Shown here: piece after piece, positions 7,287-16,356 of the stretch | How the letters are laid out: each line of letters opens with the position of its first letter | How positions within the stretch are numbered: position 1 is the first letter of the stretch | Assembly (NCBI GenBank): GCA_030615025.1 | Contig: JAUXAB010000033.1 | Span: 1-35,231, forward strand | DNA: 35,231 nucleotides | Direction: 5' to 3' | From: Phycisphaerae bacterium | GTDB taxonomy: Bacteria; Planctomycetota; Phycisphaerae; Sedimentisphaerales; Anaerobacaceae | The notes under the pieces: model-generated | Databases searched by the model: none | What the model saw: the letters and a program-made list of their open reading frames with translations, nothing else | What the model was told of the DNA's origin: nothing | Translations under genes and position numbers: made by a program

Positions 7287-7545
7287 GCCAATTTCCGAAA
7301 AAGTCAAATGAACGTAACTAAGGTATTAACAAAGGATTATGAAAAATGGACACTTGGTGAACACGGGAAAAACAAACCCAAAACAAACCCAAAACAAACC
7401 CAAACAAAGCCAATTAAAGCCAATTTGCTAAATGCCCAAATGAACGTAACTGTTTTCTATACAAAGGATTATGAAAATATGTCAAATTGGGCAATTTGTG
7501 AAAACAAACCCAATTCAAACCCAATCAAACCCAATTTCCCCGCCC
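7287..7545 (+). repeat. two tandem copies of a 132-bp degenerate family repeat
   Basis: Units start at GCCAATTT at 7287 and 7419. Both contain CAAATGAACGTAACT and CAAAGGATTATGAAAA and end in AACAAACCCAA-rich tracts; the first ends in an 11-bp microrepeat (AAAACAAACCC about three times). Read in frame the units give KDYEKW/KDYENM peptides. I recall similar strings annotated as hypothetical proteins in planctomycete genomes, probably translated repeats rather than genes. Confidence 0.6.
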
Positions 7546-7725
7546 CGCCGGAAGTCTCCCAATCCATCAGTGTCACAGTTCCGCCTCTGGGCAATCAGTA
7601 CGAAAATACCTCGTTTTCGCAATAAAGTCCCTGCCAAAAATCGCCGAAATAAGCTGTAGTGTCGACAAAAGCGTCACAAAAGGAGGAAAACAAAAACAAA
7701 ACCCAATTTATTAAGGAGTTTGAAA

Positions 7726-7953
7726 ATGTCTTGGAACTTATTTGAAAGAATTATCAACGCCATCAGGCCCGGCAAAGGATCCGAGCAGCCATCTGATACT
7801 TCAGAGTCCTGGCCTCCGGAATTACAGCAGCCAGGTGATACTTCAGAGTCCTGGCCTGAAGGTCGTACCGAGCACCCGGAAGCCTCGGAAGAACCCTCTC
7901 CAGACCTTCAGGAAGTGGTCAATCCCGGACAGCCAAATCAAAGCCAGGATTGA
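7726..7953 (+). CDS. small Ser/Pro/Glu-rich protein of unknown function
   Basis: 75 aa, ATG at 7726 with AAGGAG 7 bases upstream, a real ribosome-binding site. The first 17 residues (MSWNLFERIINAIRPGK) can form an amphipathic helix. The rest is disordered-looking and acidic, with a direct repeat of DTSESWP (residues about 25-31 and 41-47) that is also repeated at DNA level. No domain recognised. It lies 434 bp upstream of groEL1 on the same strand; a functional link is unproven. Confidence 0.5.
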   Translation: MSWNLFERIINAIRPGKGSEQPSDTSESWPPELQQPGDTSESWPEGRTEHPEASEEPSPDLQEVVNPGQPNQSQD

Positions 7954-8387
7954 CACGATAGAAAAATCTCGTCATTAGACACGGGGGCGGGATTATCAGG
8001 TTCATTGACCGGATAGCGTCACAAGCTCTTTTCCGGCTCTGGATGACGCTCTGTAAGCTGTTCGTACGCCCCAAACGCCCAGTTTCCTCAAGTCTTTTCA
8101 CATTTTGACTTTTGACTTTTGAACTGCTGCCCCCTGTCAACTTGGCGTAGTCAGCTCCTTTCCTATGCCAAAATTTGCATTTTTTCCTGCAAAAAATGCA
8201 GCAAGCTGCCGGCAGTGGCGATTTTTGTATCACATAATTGCAGTAATTATAGACAGTTACAGACAATCTGCCTAAAATAGCCCTTTCTCTGCATAAAAAC
8301 TGGTATATTTTTTGCTTGTTTGCTATAAACTAAGCGTAAAATTAACAACCAAACCTTTTTGAACATAATATAAGGAGGCAAGCAATT
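7954..8387. other. groEL1 upstream region, no gene seen
   Basis: 434 bp. It contains stock phrases ('ttgacttttgacttttgaac' near 8105), an inverted repeat at 8176-8200, the palindrome CTGCCGGCAG at 8206-8215, an 18-bp element at 8316-8333 shared with the pdxJ upstream region, and AAGGAGG just before groEL1. There is no CIRCE heat-shock operator (TTAGCACTC-N9-GAGTGCTAA). Confidence 0.6.
8176..8200. promoter_or_regulatory. inverted repeat TGCATTTTTT-CCTGC-AAAAAATGCA upstream of groEL1
   Basis: Perfect 10-bp arms with a 5-base loop, 188 bp before the groEL1 start. It could be an operator for a heat-shock or other regulator, or an AT-rich hairpin. A CTGCCGGCAG palindrome follows 5 bp later. Confidence 0.35.
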
Positions 8388-10043
8388 ATGGCAGTTAAAC
8401 AATTGGCATTTGAAGGCGATGCAAGAGCCGGGCTGCTGGCCGGCGTCGAAAAGCTGGCAGCAGCGGTCAAACCAACGCTTGGCCCGAGAGGCCGAAACGC
8501 TATCATCGACAAAAGCTGGGGCGGACCAACCGTAACCAAAGACGGGGTAACGGTGGCTGAAGAAATTGAACTTATCGACAAGAATGAAAACCTCGGCGCA
8601 AAACTGGTAAAAGAAGCCGCAAGCAAAACCTCAAAAATCGCCGGCGACGGAACAACAACCGCTACCATCCTCACCGAAGCATTGTTCAAGGAAGCCTACA
8701 AGAATCTCGCAGCCGGGGCGGATGCTATGGCCCTGAACCGCGGTATGCAAAGGGCCGCCAAGGTCGTAACCGAAAAGCTCGCCTCGCTGGCAAAACCGAT
8801 CGATATCACCAAAACCGATGACGTAATCAATATCGCCTCGGTATCAGCTAATAACGATATAGAAATCGGAAAGATTATGGCTCAAGCCTTCCAGCGGGTC
8901 GGCAAAGACGGGGTCATCACCGTCGAAGAGGGCAAAAGTTTCGAGACGACCGTCGATTTTGTCGAAGGGATGCAGTTCGACCGCGGCTACCTCTCCCCGC
9001 ACTTCGTAACAGACCCGGATAATATGGTCTGTGAACTGAAAAAACCATATATACTCATTCACGAGGAAAAAATCAGCAATGTAGCCAAGCTCGTCCCGCT
9101 GCTTGAAAAGATTGCAAGAACCAAAAAGCCCCTGCTGATTGTCGCAGAGGATGTCGAGAGCGAGGCGTTAGCAACGCTGGTGATTAACAAGCTAAAAGGC
9201 ATACTGCAGTGCGCGGCAGTAAAGGCACCCGGCTACGGCGACCGCAGAAAAGCAATGCTGGCCGACATTGCAATCCTGACAGGTGCAGAGCCGATTTTCA
9301 AAGACCTGGGAATCGAGCTGGAAAACATTAGCATCAAGCAGCTCGGCCAGGCCAAAAAGGTAACCATCGACAACGATAACACAATCATCGTTGAAGGTGC
9401 CGGCAGCCAGGACGGCATCAGCGGCAGAATCAAGCAAATCCAGAGTGAAATAGAAATCACAACCAGCGATTACGACCGTGAGAAATTACAGGAAAGGCTC
9501 GCCAAGCTAACTGGCGGTGTTGCTCAAATCAATGTCGGTGCTGCAAGCGAAGTGGAAATGAAAGAACGAAAAGCCCGAATCGAGGATGCCCTGCACGCCA
9601 CCAGAGCAGCTATCGAAGAGGGTATCGTGCCCGGCGGAGGTGTAGCCCTCATCCGCTGTATCGATGCAGTCAAACAATTAAAACTCAAAGGTGACGAGCA
9701 AACCGGTGCTGATATAACGGCAAAGGCGCTCACAACGCCCTGCTACTACATCGCCGCCAACGCCGGAGCAACACCAAACCTCGTGGTTAATAAAGTCGTC
9801 CAAGGCAAAGGCGGCTTCGGCTACAACGCTGACGCAGACAAGTACGAAGACCTGCTCAAAGCCGGCGTCATCGACCCGGCAAAAGTAACACGAATTGCTC
9901 TACAAAACGCCGTAAGTATAGCCGGCTTGCTGCTGACCACAGATTGCCTTGTTTCCGAAAAGCCCAAGGAAAAAGATGAGATGACTCCACCTCCAGGTGG
10001 CCCAGGTATGGGCGGTGGTATGGGCGGGATGGGTATGATGTAA
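8388..10043 (+). CDS. groEL: chaperonin GroEL, copy 1 (GGM-tailed)
   Basis: 551 aa, full length, ATG with AAGGAGG 11 bases upstream. It is the 60-kDa subunit of the double-ring ATP-driven folding chamber in the cytosol. Seen: [12 protein letters not shown] near residue 29, the ATP-binding [10 protein letters not shown] at 86-95, [20 protein letters not shown] containing the catalytic Asp, and a C-terminal Gly/Met tail ending [11 protein letters not shown]. Unlike copy 2 it has no groES next to it; a GH29 gene sits 50 bp downstream instead. The classical tail and conserved ATPase residues suggest this is a housekeeping or general chaperonin that borrows the single GroES encoded downstream; that division of labour is inference. 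Confidence 0.96.
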   Translation: MAVKQLAFEGDARAGLLAGVEKLAAAVKPTLGPRGRNAIIDKSWGGPTVTKDGVTVAEEIELIDKNENLGAKLVKEAASKTSKIAGDGTTTATILTEALFKEAYKNLAAGADAMALNRGMQRAAKVVTEKLASLAKPIDITKTDDVINIASVSANNDIEIGKIMAQAFQRVGKDGVITVEEGKSFETTVDFVEGMQFDRGYLSPHFVTDPDNMVCELKKPYILIHEEKISNVAKLVPLLEKIARTKKPLLIVAEDVESEALATLVINKLKGILQCAAVKAPGYGDRRKAMLADIAILTGAEPIFKDLGIELENISIKQLGQAKKVTIDNDNTIIVEGAGSQDGISGRIKQIQSEIEITTSDYDREKLQERLAKLTGGVAQINVGAASEVEMKERKARIEDALHATRAAIEEGIVPGGGVALIRCIDAVKQLKLKGDEQTGADITAKALTTPCYYIAANAGATPNLVVNKVVQGKGGFGYNADADKYEDLLKAGVIDPAKVTRIALQNAVSIAGLLLTTDCLVSEKPKEKDEMTPPPGGPGMGGGMGGMGMM

Positions 10044-10093
10044 TACCTTTCGAAGCCCATGGCAACCAGCAGATAAGTAAAAGAGGATAAACA

Positions 10094-11938
10094 ATGAGTA
10101 ACAAAGCAACGCTGTCCCATATTTATACACCTGTACATAGGTGCAGAATAAGCATGGCAATCGTGTTCACGGTGTTGAGCTTTTTGGTAATTCCAGCCTA
10201 TGCTCAGATAACCGCAAAATCAGCCTTACTTGAAACCAAACAGCAGCGTGATGAACGAATGAAATGGTGGCGCGAGGCGAGATTCGGTATGTTCATCCAC
10301 TGGGGTATCTACGCCGTCCCCGCCGGCACCTATAAGGGCAAGCGCATCCCTGGCATCGGCGAATGGATTATGGAAAGGGCCGATATCCCTGTTTCGGAGT
10401 ATGAACGGTTCGCTAAGCAGTTCAATCCCGTCAAATTCAACGCTGACCAGTGGGTAAGAATCGCCAGGAATGCAGGGATGAAGTACATTGTCATCACCAG
10501 CAAGCACCACGACGGCTTTTGTCTATGGGATTCAAAAATTAGTGATTACGACATTATGGATGCTGCGCCGTTCAATCGTGACATACTTAAGGAGTTGTCT
10601 GTGGCATGCAAGAAATACGGCGTCAAACTGTGTTTTTACCACTCGATAATGGACTGGCACCATCCCGATGCACAAGCGCCTTTTTATCCGAACTATAACG
10701 ACACTGGGCGCTCGAATGCCAAATTCCCTCGATACGTCGAAACCTATATGAAGCCGCAGCTCAAGGAACTCATAAACAATTACGGCCCCCTCGGCGTGCT
10801 GTGGTTCGATGGGGAATGGATAAGAGACTGGACCGAACCGCAGGGTAAGGCCCTCTACAATTATGTTCGAAGCCTTCAGCCGGACATCATTATTAACAAC
10901 CGAGTAGGTAAGGGCCGAAAAGGTATGCAAGGATTGACCGAAGAGGGATATTTCAGCGGCGACTTTGGAACTCCCGAACAGGAAATACCTGCCACGGGTC
11001 TGCCCGGAGTAGATTGGGAGACCTGTATGACGATGAACGACACCTGGGGCTTCAAGTCCTACGACCACAACTGGAAGTCAACCGAAGACCTGCTTCGCAA
11101 GCTCGTGGATATTGCCAGCAAAGGCGGTAACTTCCTGCTCAACGTCGGCCCCACCGCTGAGGGCCTTATCCCTCAACCCAGCGTCGAACGGTTGGCTGCA
11201 TTAGGTAAATGGATGGCGAAAAACGGCGAAAGCATTTATGGGACAACGGCGAGTCCCTTTGAGAAACTTCCCTGGGGCCGATCCACGGCGAAGCCCGGCA
11301 AACTTTACCTGCATGTTTTCGATTGGCCCAAAGACGGCGAATTAGGTGTGCCACTGTCGAGAAACGACGTCAGAAGAGCGTATCTGCTGGCTCAGAAGCA
11401 GCGCGGCGATTTACTTTTGGGTAGTGACGATGGGGGTAATCTCGTCGTTACGGTACCTCGAAAGGCGCCCGATCCGATCGATACTGTTATCGTGTTGGAA
11501 ATGGAGGCCGAGCCGGAAGCTACTCCGCAGGCAAAAGACGGCTCGGTGAGTCTTAAGGCCATTGATGCCGTTGTTCGCGGAACAAACGCGAGGTATGAGT
11601 CGGGCGGCGGTAAGGACAACATCGGCTATTGGACGAATCCCGCCGATTATGTCCTCTGGCGCTTCAATGTTACAAAAACAGGGTCGTTCAATGCCGAAGT
11701 GACCTTCGCCTGTGCACCGGGCGCGGGCGGCAGCGAGTACGTTCTGGCGGTCGACGGTCAAGAGCTTGCAGGCACAGTCAAAGACACCGGCGGCTGGACC
11801 AGTTTTGTCACCGAAAAACTCGGAACGCTGAAAATCACCAGGCCCGGCACATACACACTCTCGCTCAAGCCGAAAACTATGCCCCGCAGCGCGGTGATGA
11901 ACCTGAAGTCGGTAACGCTTGTCCCAATCAAGAAATAA
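10094..11938 (+). CDS. secreted GH29 alpha-L-fucosidase
   Basis: 614 aa with AGAGGA upstream of the ATG. A signal peptide with a long n-region spans residues 1-37 (core MAIVFTVLSFLVIPAYA; the internal ATG at 10154 is an alternative start). The GH29 barrel, about 45-370, shows GMFIHWGIYAVPAG, YIVITSKHHDGFCLWDS, FYHSIMDWHHPD and GVLWFDGEW, where Asp239 is the expected nucleophile. Residues about 490-614 form a beta-rich module (VLWRFNVTKTGSFNAEVTFA ... YVLAVDGQEL) resembling a carbohydrate-binding domain. It would release alpha-L-fucose from polysaccharide outside the cytoplasm, in line with algal-polymer use by planctomycetes. Oddly, it is inserted between groEL1 and groES-groEL2 on the same strand. 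Confidence 0.9.
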   Translation: MSNKATLSHIYTPVHRCRISMAIVFTVLSFLVIPAYAQITAKSALLETKQQRDERMKWWREARFGMFIHWGIYAVPAGTYKGKRIPGIGEWIMERADIPVSEYERFAKQFNPVKFNADQWVRIARNAGMKYIVITSKHHDGFCLWDSKISDYDIMDAAPFNRDILKELSVACKKYGVKLCFYHSIMDWHHPDAQAPFYPNYNDTGRSNAKFPRYVETYMKPQLKELINNYGPLGVLWFDGEWIRDWTEPQGKALYNYVRSLQPDIIINNRVGKGRKGMQGLTEEGYFSGDFGTPEQEIPATGLPGVDWETCMTMNDTWGFKSYDHNWKSTEDLLRKLVDIASKGGNFLLNVGPTAEGLIPQPSVERLAALGKWMAKNGESIYGTTASPFEKLPWGRSTAKPGKLYLHVFDWPKDGELGVPLSRNDVRRAYLLAQKQRGDLLLGSDDGGNLVVTVPRKAPDPIDTVIVLEMEAEPEATPQAKDGSVSLKAIDAVVRGTNARYESGGGKDNIGYWTNPADYVLWRFNVTKTGSFNAEVTFACAPGAGGSEYVLAVDGQELAGTVKDTGGWTSFVTEKLGTLKITRPGTYTLSLKPKTMPRSAVMNLKSVTLVPIKK

Positions 11939-12017
11939 GAAATTAAACAGAGTCGTTCTTATGTGTACTGTAAATGAGAAGTTAAAAAGTGGAACCTAAG
12001 TAGAAAAGGAGTGAGTT

Positions 12018-12308
12018 ATGAAACTTAGACCTTTGGACGACAGAGTTGTGATAAAACAAGTGGAAGCTGAAGAGAAGACAACAGGTGGCATCATTCTGCC
12101 CGACACAGCAAAAGAAAAACCACAGATCGGCAAAATAATAGCCACCGGGCCGGGCAAAATACTCGATAACGGCAAAAGAGGGAAAATGTCTGTAAAGAAA
12201 AAAGACAAGGTTATCTATGGTAAATACACGGGAAGCGAAATCGAAATCGACAGGGAAAAATATGTAATTCTGCGAGAAAGCGATATCCTCGGAATTGTTG
12301 AAAGGTAA
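12018..12308 (+). CDS. groES: co-chaperonin GroES
   Basis: 96 aa, usual length, AAGGAG 8 bases before the ATG. It is the heptameric lid of the GroEL chamber. Seen: [14 protein letters not shown] start, the mobile loop [19 protein letters not shown] at about 17-35 that contacts GroEL, the [10 protein letters not shown] roof segment and the DKVIYGKY ... [19 protein letters not shown] end. groEL2 begins 63 bp downstream, so groES-groEL2 form the classical pair; this is the only groES in the window. Confidence 0.96.
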   Translation: MKLRPLDDRVVIKQVEAEEKTTGGIILPDTAKEKPQIGKIIATGPGKILDNGKRGKMSVKKKDKVIYGKYTGSEIEIDREKYVILRESDILGIVER

Positions 12309-12371
12309 ATCCGAAAGGCGAATAAAAAACGCCGTTAACATTTTGTAGTAGGATTTCGTAGGAGTAAAAAA

Positions 12372-14000
12372 ATGGCAAAGCAATTAATGTTTGACGACAT
12401 AGCACGAACAGAGCTTAAAGACGGCCTGTCACAATTGGCTGCAGCAGTCAAAGTCACTCTCGGACCGACCGGCAAAAACGTCATACTGTACAAAAGCTGG
12501 GGCTCTCCGAAGGTAACAAAGGATGGTGTCACGGTCAGCAAGGAAATCGAGCTGCCCGAACCATTCAAAAACATGGGCGCAAAGATGGTCAACCAGGTCG
12601 CCAGCAAGACCTCCGACGTTGTCGGCGATGGAACAACTACTTCAACAATCCTCGCAGAAGCAATTTACATCGAGGGCCTGAGGCACGTAACCGCGGGCGC
12701 AAATCCGATGGCCATCCAGCGAGGAATCAGCAAGGCCGCCGAAGTTGTCACCAGATTCATCCAATCGGTCAGCGTACCTCTAAAAGGCCATAGTGACATT
12801 GCAAAAGTGGCAGCTATCAGCGCAAACAACGACACACAGGTCGGCGAAATCTTAGCTGACGCAATCGATAAGGTCGGCAGGGAAGGTGTTATCGAGGTCG
12901 AAGAAGGCAAAGGAATGGAAAACGAGCTGAGCTTCGTTGAAGGTATGCAGTTCGATAAGGGATATATATCTCCATACTTTATGACTAACGCCGACACCCT
13001 CGAAGCCATTCTTGAAGACGTCTATATCCTGCTGTACGAAAAGAAAATATCCAATGTTCGCGAGCTTATCCCGCTGCTCGAAGGAATCGCTCAAGTCGCA
13101 AAGCCGCTATTGATTATTGCAGAAGACGTTGAAGGCGAAGCATTGGCGGCACTGGTTATTAACCGTCTGCAAGGCGTATTAAAAGTCTGCGCCGTCAAAG
13201 CTCCCGGCTTCGGCGACCGCAGAAAGGCAATGTTAGCCGACATAGCAATCTCAACCGCAGGACAGGTAATCACCGAAGACCTGGGCATCAAGCTCGAAAG
13301 CATCGAGCTTTCGCAATTAGGCCAGGCCAAAAAAATCATTGTGGGTAAGGACACAACCACAATAATCGAAGGGGCCGGCAAAAAGAAAAACATCACTGCT
13401 CGCTGCGACCAAATCCGCAATCAAATTGAAAAGACAACCAGTGACTACGACCGTGAAAAACTGCAGGAGCGGCTGGCAAAGCTAACCGGCGGAGTTGCCG
13501 TCATCAAGGCCGGCGCCGCAACGGAAACAGAAATGAAGGAACGCAAGGACCTGCTGGAAGATGCACTTCACGCCACAAGGGCAGCAGCCGAAGAAGGCGT
13601 GGTCACAGGCGGCGGTGTCGTCTTCCTGCGTGCCATCAGCGAAGTAAGAAATGCCAGAGCAAAGGCCAAAGGAGATGAAAAAATCGGCTTTGACATTGTA
13701 TGTAACGCGCTCAAAGCACCAACAGCCCAGATCGTGGATAACTCCGGCGACCAGGGCGATGTGGTCGTCGCTCAACTTCTTGAAAAACCGGAGAAGGACA
13801 AGAATATCGGCTATGATGCCAACACCGGCCAGTTCGTCGATATGTTCAAAGCCGGAATTATCGACCCTGCAAAAGTTGCCAGAACCGCACTGGAAACGGC
13901 CGCCTCCATAGCAGCATTGATGTTAACTACCAACGTGTTAGTAACAGACTTAAAAGACGAAGATAAAGACGAACCGGCAATACCAGGTTCTGTAAGATAA
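12372..14000 (+). CDS. groEL: chaperonin GroEL, copy 2 (no GGM tail)
   Basis: 542 aa, GGAG 8 bases before the ATG. Full GroEL core: [12 protein letters not shown] near 28, [11 protein letters not shown] at 84-94, [42 protein letters not shown] with the catalytic Asp, and the C-terminal [16 protein letters not shown]. The protein then stops in an acidic end ([15 protein letters not shown]) without the Gly-Gly-Met repeats. In species with several chaperonins, loss of the GGM tail often marks a specialised copy, yet here the specialised-looking copy is the one paired with groES. It is followed 61 bp later by dnaJ, suggesting a groES-groEL2-dnaJ-grpE transcript. Confidence 0.96.
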   Translation: MAKQLMFDDIARTELKDGLSQLAAAVKVTLGPTGKNVILYKSWGSPKVTKDGVTVSKEIELPEPFKNMGAKMVNQVASKTSDVVGDGTTTSTILAEAIYIEGLRHVTAGANPMAIQRGISKAAEVVTRFIQSVSVPLKGHSDIAKVAAISANNDTQVGEILADAIDKVGREGVIEVEEGKGMENELSFVEGMQFDKGYISPYFMTNADTLEAILEDVYILLYEKKISNVRELIPLLEGIAQVAKPLLIIAEDVEGEALAALVINRLQGVLKVCAVKAPGFGDRRKAMLADIAISTAGQVITEDLGIKLESIELSQLGQAKKIIVGKDTTTIIEGAGKKKNITARCDQIRNQIEKTTSDYDREKLQERLAKLTGGVAVIKAGAATETEMKERKDLLEDALHATRAAAEEGVVTGGGVVFLRAISEVRNARAKAKGDEKIGFDIVCNALKAPTAQIVDNSGDQGDVVVAQLLEKPEKDKNIGYDANTGQFVDMFKAGIIDPAKVARTALETAASIAALMLTTNVLVTDLKDEDKDEPAIPGSVR

Positions 14001-14061
14001 GACAGCGTCATTCGTGCGCTGAGTTCCGAGCCACGAGCGACGAGTCACGAAACACGAGATT

Positions 14062-15204
14062 ATGGCCAAGCGGGATTATTATGAAGTTCTGGGGGTAAGC
14101 AAAAACTCCTCTAATAATGATATTAAGCGCGCGTACCGGCGCATGGCGATGAAGTATCATCCGGATAAGAATCCGGATGATAAAGAAGCTGAGAACAAGT
14201 TCAAAGAATGCGCCGAAGCTTACGAAGTCTTGAGCGACCCCGAAAAGCGTCAGCGTTACGACCGGTTCGGCCACGAAGGTCTTCGCGGAATAGGTATGCG
14301 GGACTACACGCATATGAGGTGGCAGGATATCGGCAGCATATTTGAAGATATCTTCGGCTACGATGAATTCTTCAGCGGCATCTTCGGAACCCGAAGCAGC
14401 AGGGCAAGACGAGCCGGGCCCACACGCGGCTATGACCTGGAAACCACTGTGGAACTGACGCTTAATGATATCGCAAAAGGAACGGAGAAAACCATCGAGT
14501 TTACGCGACAGGACATGTGCCCCGAGTGCAGCGGCAGCGGCAGCGCCAGAGGAACAGCACCTACGCAGTGCTCTACTTGTGGTGGAACCGGCCAGGTCGC
14601 AAGAGGAGGTGGCTTCTTCCAGATGGTCTCGACCTGTCCACAGTGCAGAGGCAGCGGGCAAGTCGTCACCAACCCGTGCAAAAAATGCAAAGGCACCGGC
14701 AAAGTTCCTAAAAAGAGAATCGTTAATATCAAAATCCCGCATGGCGTCCACGAAGGACAGGGTATAAGGGTCGCCAACGAAGGCGAGCCCGGCCGAAACA
14801 GCGGACCAAGAGGCGACCTGTACTGCTACGTTAGAGTAAAACCGCACGAATTCCTGCAGCGCAACGGAAACGACCTGATTGCTACTGTCCCCATAAGCTT
14901 TACCCAGGCCGCTCTGGGGACAACTATTGACGTGCCGAGCCTCGATGGAACAAGAGGCCTGAAAATCCCGACAGGCACACAATATGGAAGCGTTTTGAGA
15001 ATAAAAGGCCAGGGCCTGCCGGATATGCGAACAGGCCGAACCGGTGACCAGCTCGTGCAAATCACTATCGAAACCCCGGCGAAGCTAAACGCAAAGCAAC
15101 AGGAACTACTGAGAGAATTCGCAAAAACTGAAAACAAAACTGTTTCCCCACAGTCCAAACGTTTTTTCGAGAAACTAAAAAAATACTTTGGTAACAATCG
15201 ATGA
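14062..15204 (+). CDS. dnaJ: chaperone DnaJ (type I Hsp40)
   Basis: 380 aa. The J domain (1-70) has YHPDKN, with HPD at 33-35, which stimulates DnaK ATPase. The G/F region is short and unusually poor in repeats (about 73-110). The zinc domain has all four CxxCxGxG motifs: [24 protein letters not shown] and CKKCKGTG. The C-terminal substrate-binding domains run to about 345 ([20 protein letters not shown] ... [10 protein letters not shown]). No good Shine-Dalgarno; the ATG follows a phrase of repeated CACGAG at 14030-14060. It overlaps grpE by 4 bp (ATGA), so translation is coupled. dnaK, the partner, is not in the window. Confidence 0.96.
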   Translation: MAKRDYYEVLGVSKNSSNNDIKRAYRRMAMKYHPDKNPDDKEAENKFKECAEAYEVLSDPEKRQRYDRFGHEGLRGIGMRDYTHMRWQDIGSIFEDIFGYDEFFSGIFGTRSSRARRAGPTRGYDLETTVELTLNDIAKGTEKTIEFTRQDMCPECSGSGSARGTAPTQCSTCGGTGQVARGGGFFQMVSTCPQCRGSGQVVTNPCKKCKGTGKVPKKRIVNIKIPHGVHEGQGIRVANEGEPGRNSGPRGDLYCYVRVKPHEFLQRNGNDLIATVPISFTQAALGTTIDVPSLDGTRGLKIPTGTQYGSVLRIKGQGLPDMRTGRTGDQLVQITIETPAKLNAKQQELLREFAKTENKTVSPQSKRFFEKLKKYFGNNR

Positions 15205-15827
15205 AACATAGAAGTAAAGATAAGCCAAAAGCCGAAGACTCGCAAAAGGTAAATCAGAAACAGTCTGCATCGAAGAAAAGTGAGTTGGAAGAGCTTCGCG
15301 ACAGAATAGACGATTTGCAAAGGGAAAAGGATGAGCTTTTTGCAAAATTGCAGCGTGTCAGCGCCGACTACGACAATTTGCAGAAACGCACGGCCAAAGA
15401 AATTACTGATACGATTGGCTATGAAAAGGAGAAGATAATAAAAACCCTTCTGCCGGCTCTGGATAATTTTGAGCATACACTCCAAAATGCACACTCGGCT
15501 GAAAACGTCGATGTGCTTCTCAAGGGCATTCAGATCATCTACGACCAGATGCTCGATATCCTGAAATCACACAACGTGGAGCAGATAAAAGTGCTGGGGG
15601 AGCCGTTCGACCCCGCCCTGCACGAAGCAATGATGCAAAAAACTGAGCCCGAACAGGAAGAAAATATTGTGCTCGAAGAGTTCCAAAAAGGATATAAACT
15701 CAACGGCCGAGTCATTCGACCGAGCAAAGTAATCGTCAACAAGCTAACACCAGAGCAACTGGCCAAGCAGGAAGCAGAGCCGCCAGAGCAAACAACTGAC
15801 GAATGTCAAATAACAGATACGGAATAA
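15201..15827 (+). CDS. grpE: nucleotide exchange factor GrpE
   Basis: 208 aa. GrpE is a homodimer that releases ADP from DnaK. A Lys/Gln-rich disordered start (1-28) leads to a long coiled coil ([20 protein letters not shown], about 29-75). Then [12 protein letters not shown] and the head domain with [39 protein letters not shown] and the closing [18 protein letters not shown], all GrpE hallmarks. The start ATG overlaps the dnaJ stop by 4 bp. The dnaJ-grpE order without dnaK between them is unusual. An FmdB-type gene follows after 5 bp. Confidence 0.95.
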   Translation: MKHRSKDKPKAEDSQKVNQKQSASKKSELEELRDRIDDLQREKDELFAKLQRVSADYDNLQKRTAKEITDTIGYEKEKIIKTLLPALDNFEHTLQNAHSAENVDVLLKGIQIIYDQMLDILKSHNVEQIKVLGEPFDPALHEAMMQKTEPEQEENIVLEEFQKGYKLNGRVIRPSKVIVNKLTPEQLAKQEAEPPEQTTDECQITDTE

Positions 15828-15832
15828 CTGCT

Positions 15833-16159
15833 ATGCCGACTTATGAGTATATATGTGAAAATTGCGGATACGAGTTTGAGCGGTTCCAGTCCATAACAGC
15901 CAGATCTCTGCGAAAATGTCCTGAGTGTGGAAAGTCAACCCTGAAGCGCCTCGTGGGAACCGGCGCAGGCATAATCTTCAAGGGCTCCGGATTCTATCAA
16001 ACCGATTATAGAAGCAAAAGCTATAAGGAAGGCGAAAAAAACGAGAAAAGCAGCGTGGACAAGGACGCCGCGAAAAAGAAAACCGCTGATAAAAGCAAGG
16101 ATTCGAAACCCACTGACAAAACCAGGCCGGACACTAAAGGCAAAAAGAAATCAGCGTAA
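15833..16159 (+). CDS. FmdB-family zinc-ribbon protein
   Basis: 108 aa from the ATG at 15833; an upstream in-frame start inside grpE is possible but the family begins MPTYEY, as here. The zinc ribbon has Cys8-x2-Cys11 and Cys29-x2-Cys32 (YICENCGYEFERFQ ... RKCPECGK), then the usual LVGTGAGIIFKGSGFYQTDY. The last 50 residues are a Lys/Ser/Asp-rich tail, likely disordered. FmdB proteins are small putative regulators of unclear function. It is last in the dnaJ-grpE cluster, 5 bp after grpE, and so probably cotranscribed. Confidence 0.88.
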   Translation: MPTYEYICENCGYEFERFQSITARSLRKCPECGKSTLKRLVGTGAGIIFKGSGFYQTDYRSKSYKEGEKNEKSSVDKDAAKKKTADKSKDSKPTDKTRPDTKGKKKSA

Positions 16160-16171
16160 AGTTGTCATCGC

Positions 16172-16342
16172 CTACCCGTCTTTGTCCACGAAAGTAGTAC
16201 TCTGTCGCACATGAAATGATAAGCCGTCATTCACAAAACGCTTGTCTACCTCATGGCAGAAGCGTTTGTACTCGTCAATTGCCTTATCCCCGAGCCATCC
16301 ATCGACATGAAGGAGCTTGTCATTAAGCTCAAGGCCAATATA
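16172..16342 (-). pseudogene. possible C-terminal gene remnant
   Basis: Open frame of 56 codons ending at a TAG (16174-16172) and bounded upstream by a TAA, with no ATG, GTG or TTG start in a useful place. The peptide looks protein-like: DKLLHVDGWLGDKAIDEYKR, then FCHEVDKRFVNDGLSFHVRQ. It lies 14 bp downstream of the M56 gene on the same strand. I do not recognise the family; it may be a decayed end of a third gene of that operon. Confidence 0.3.
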
Positions 16343-16356
16343 TTACTTTTTCGGTG

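Noticed and set aside
6918..7625. 235-codon plus-strand open frame across the repeat island
   Set aside because: It reads through block C, a filler phrase and the two 132-bp repeats; composition changes with each and there is no ribosome-binding site. Treated as translated repeats.
7954..8387. CIRCE operator before groEL1 or groES
   Set aside because: I searched by eye for TTAGCACTC-N9-GAGTGCTAA before both genes and found nothing similar; the inverted repeat at 8176 is unrelated.
11990..12017. GGAACC before groES as an ECF -35 box
   Set aside because: No GTC/TCTAA-like -10 at 15-17 bases; the ribosome-binding site occupies that place.
14008..15060. Long minus-strand open frame (350 codons) opposite dnaJ
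   Set aside because: It is the antisense of a certain dnaJ, has low-complexity Ala/Ser/Cys-rich sequence, no ribosome-binding site and no recognisable domain; a codon-bias shadow.
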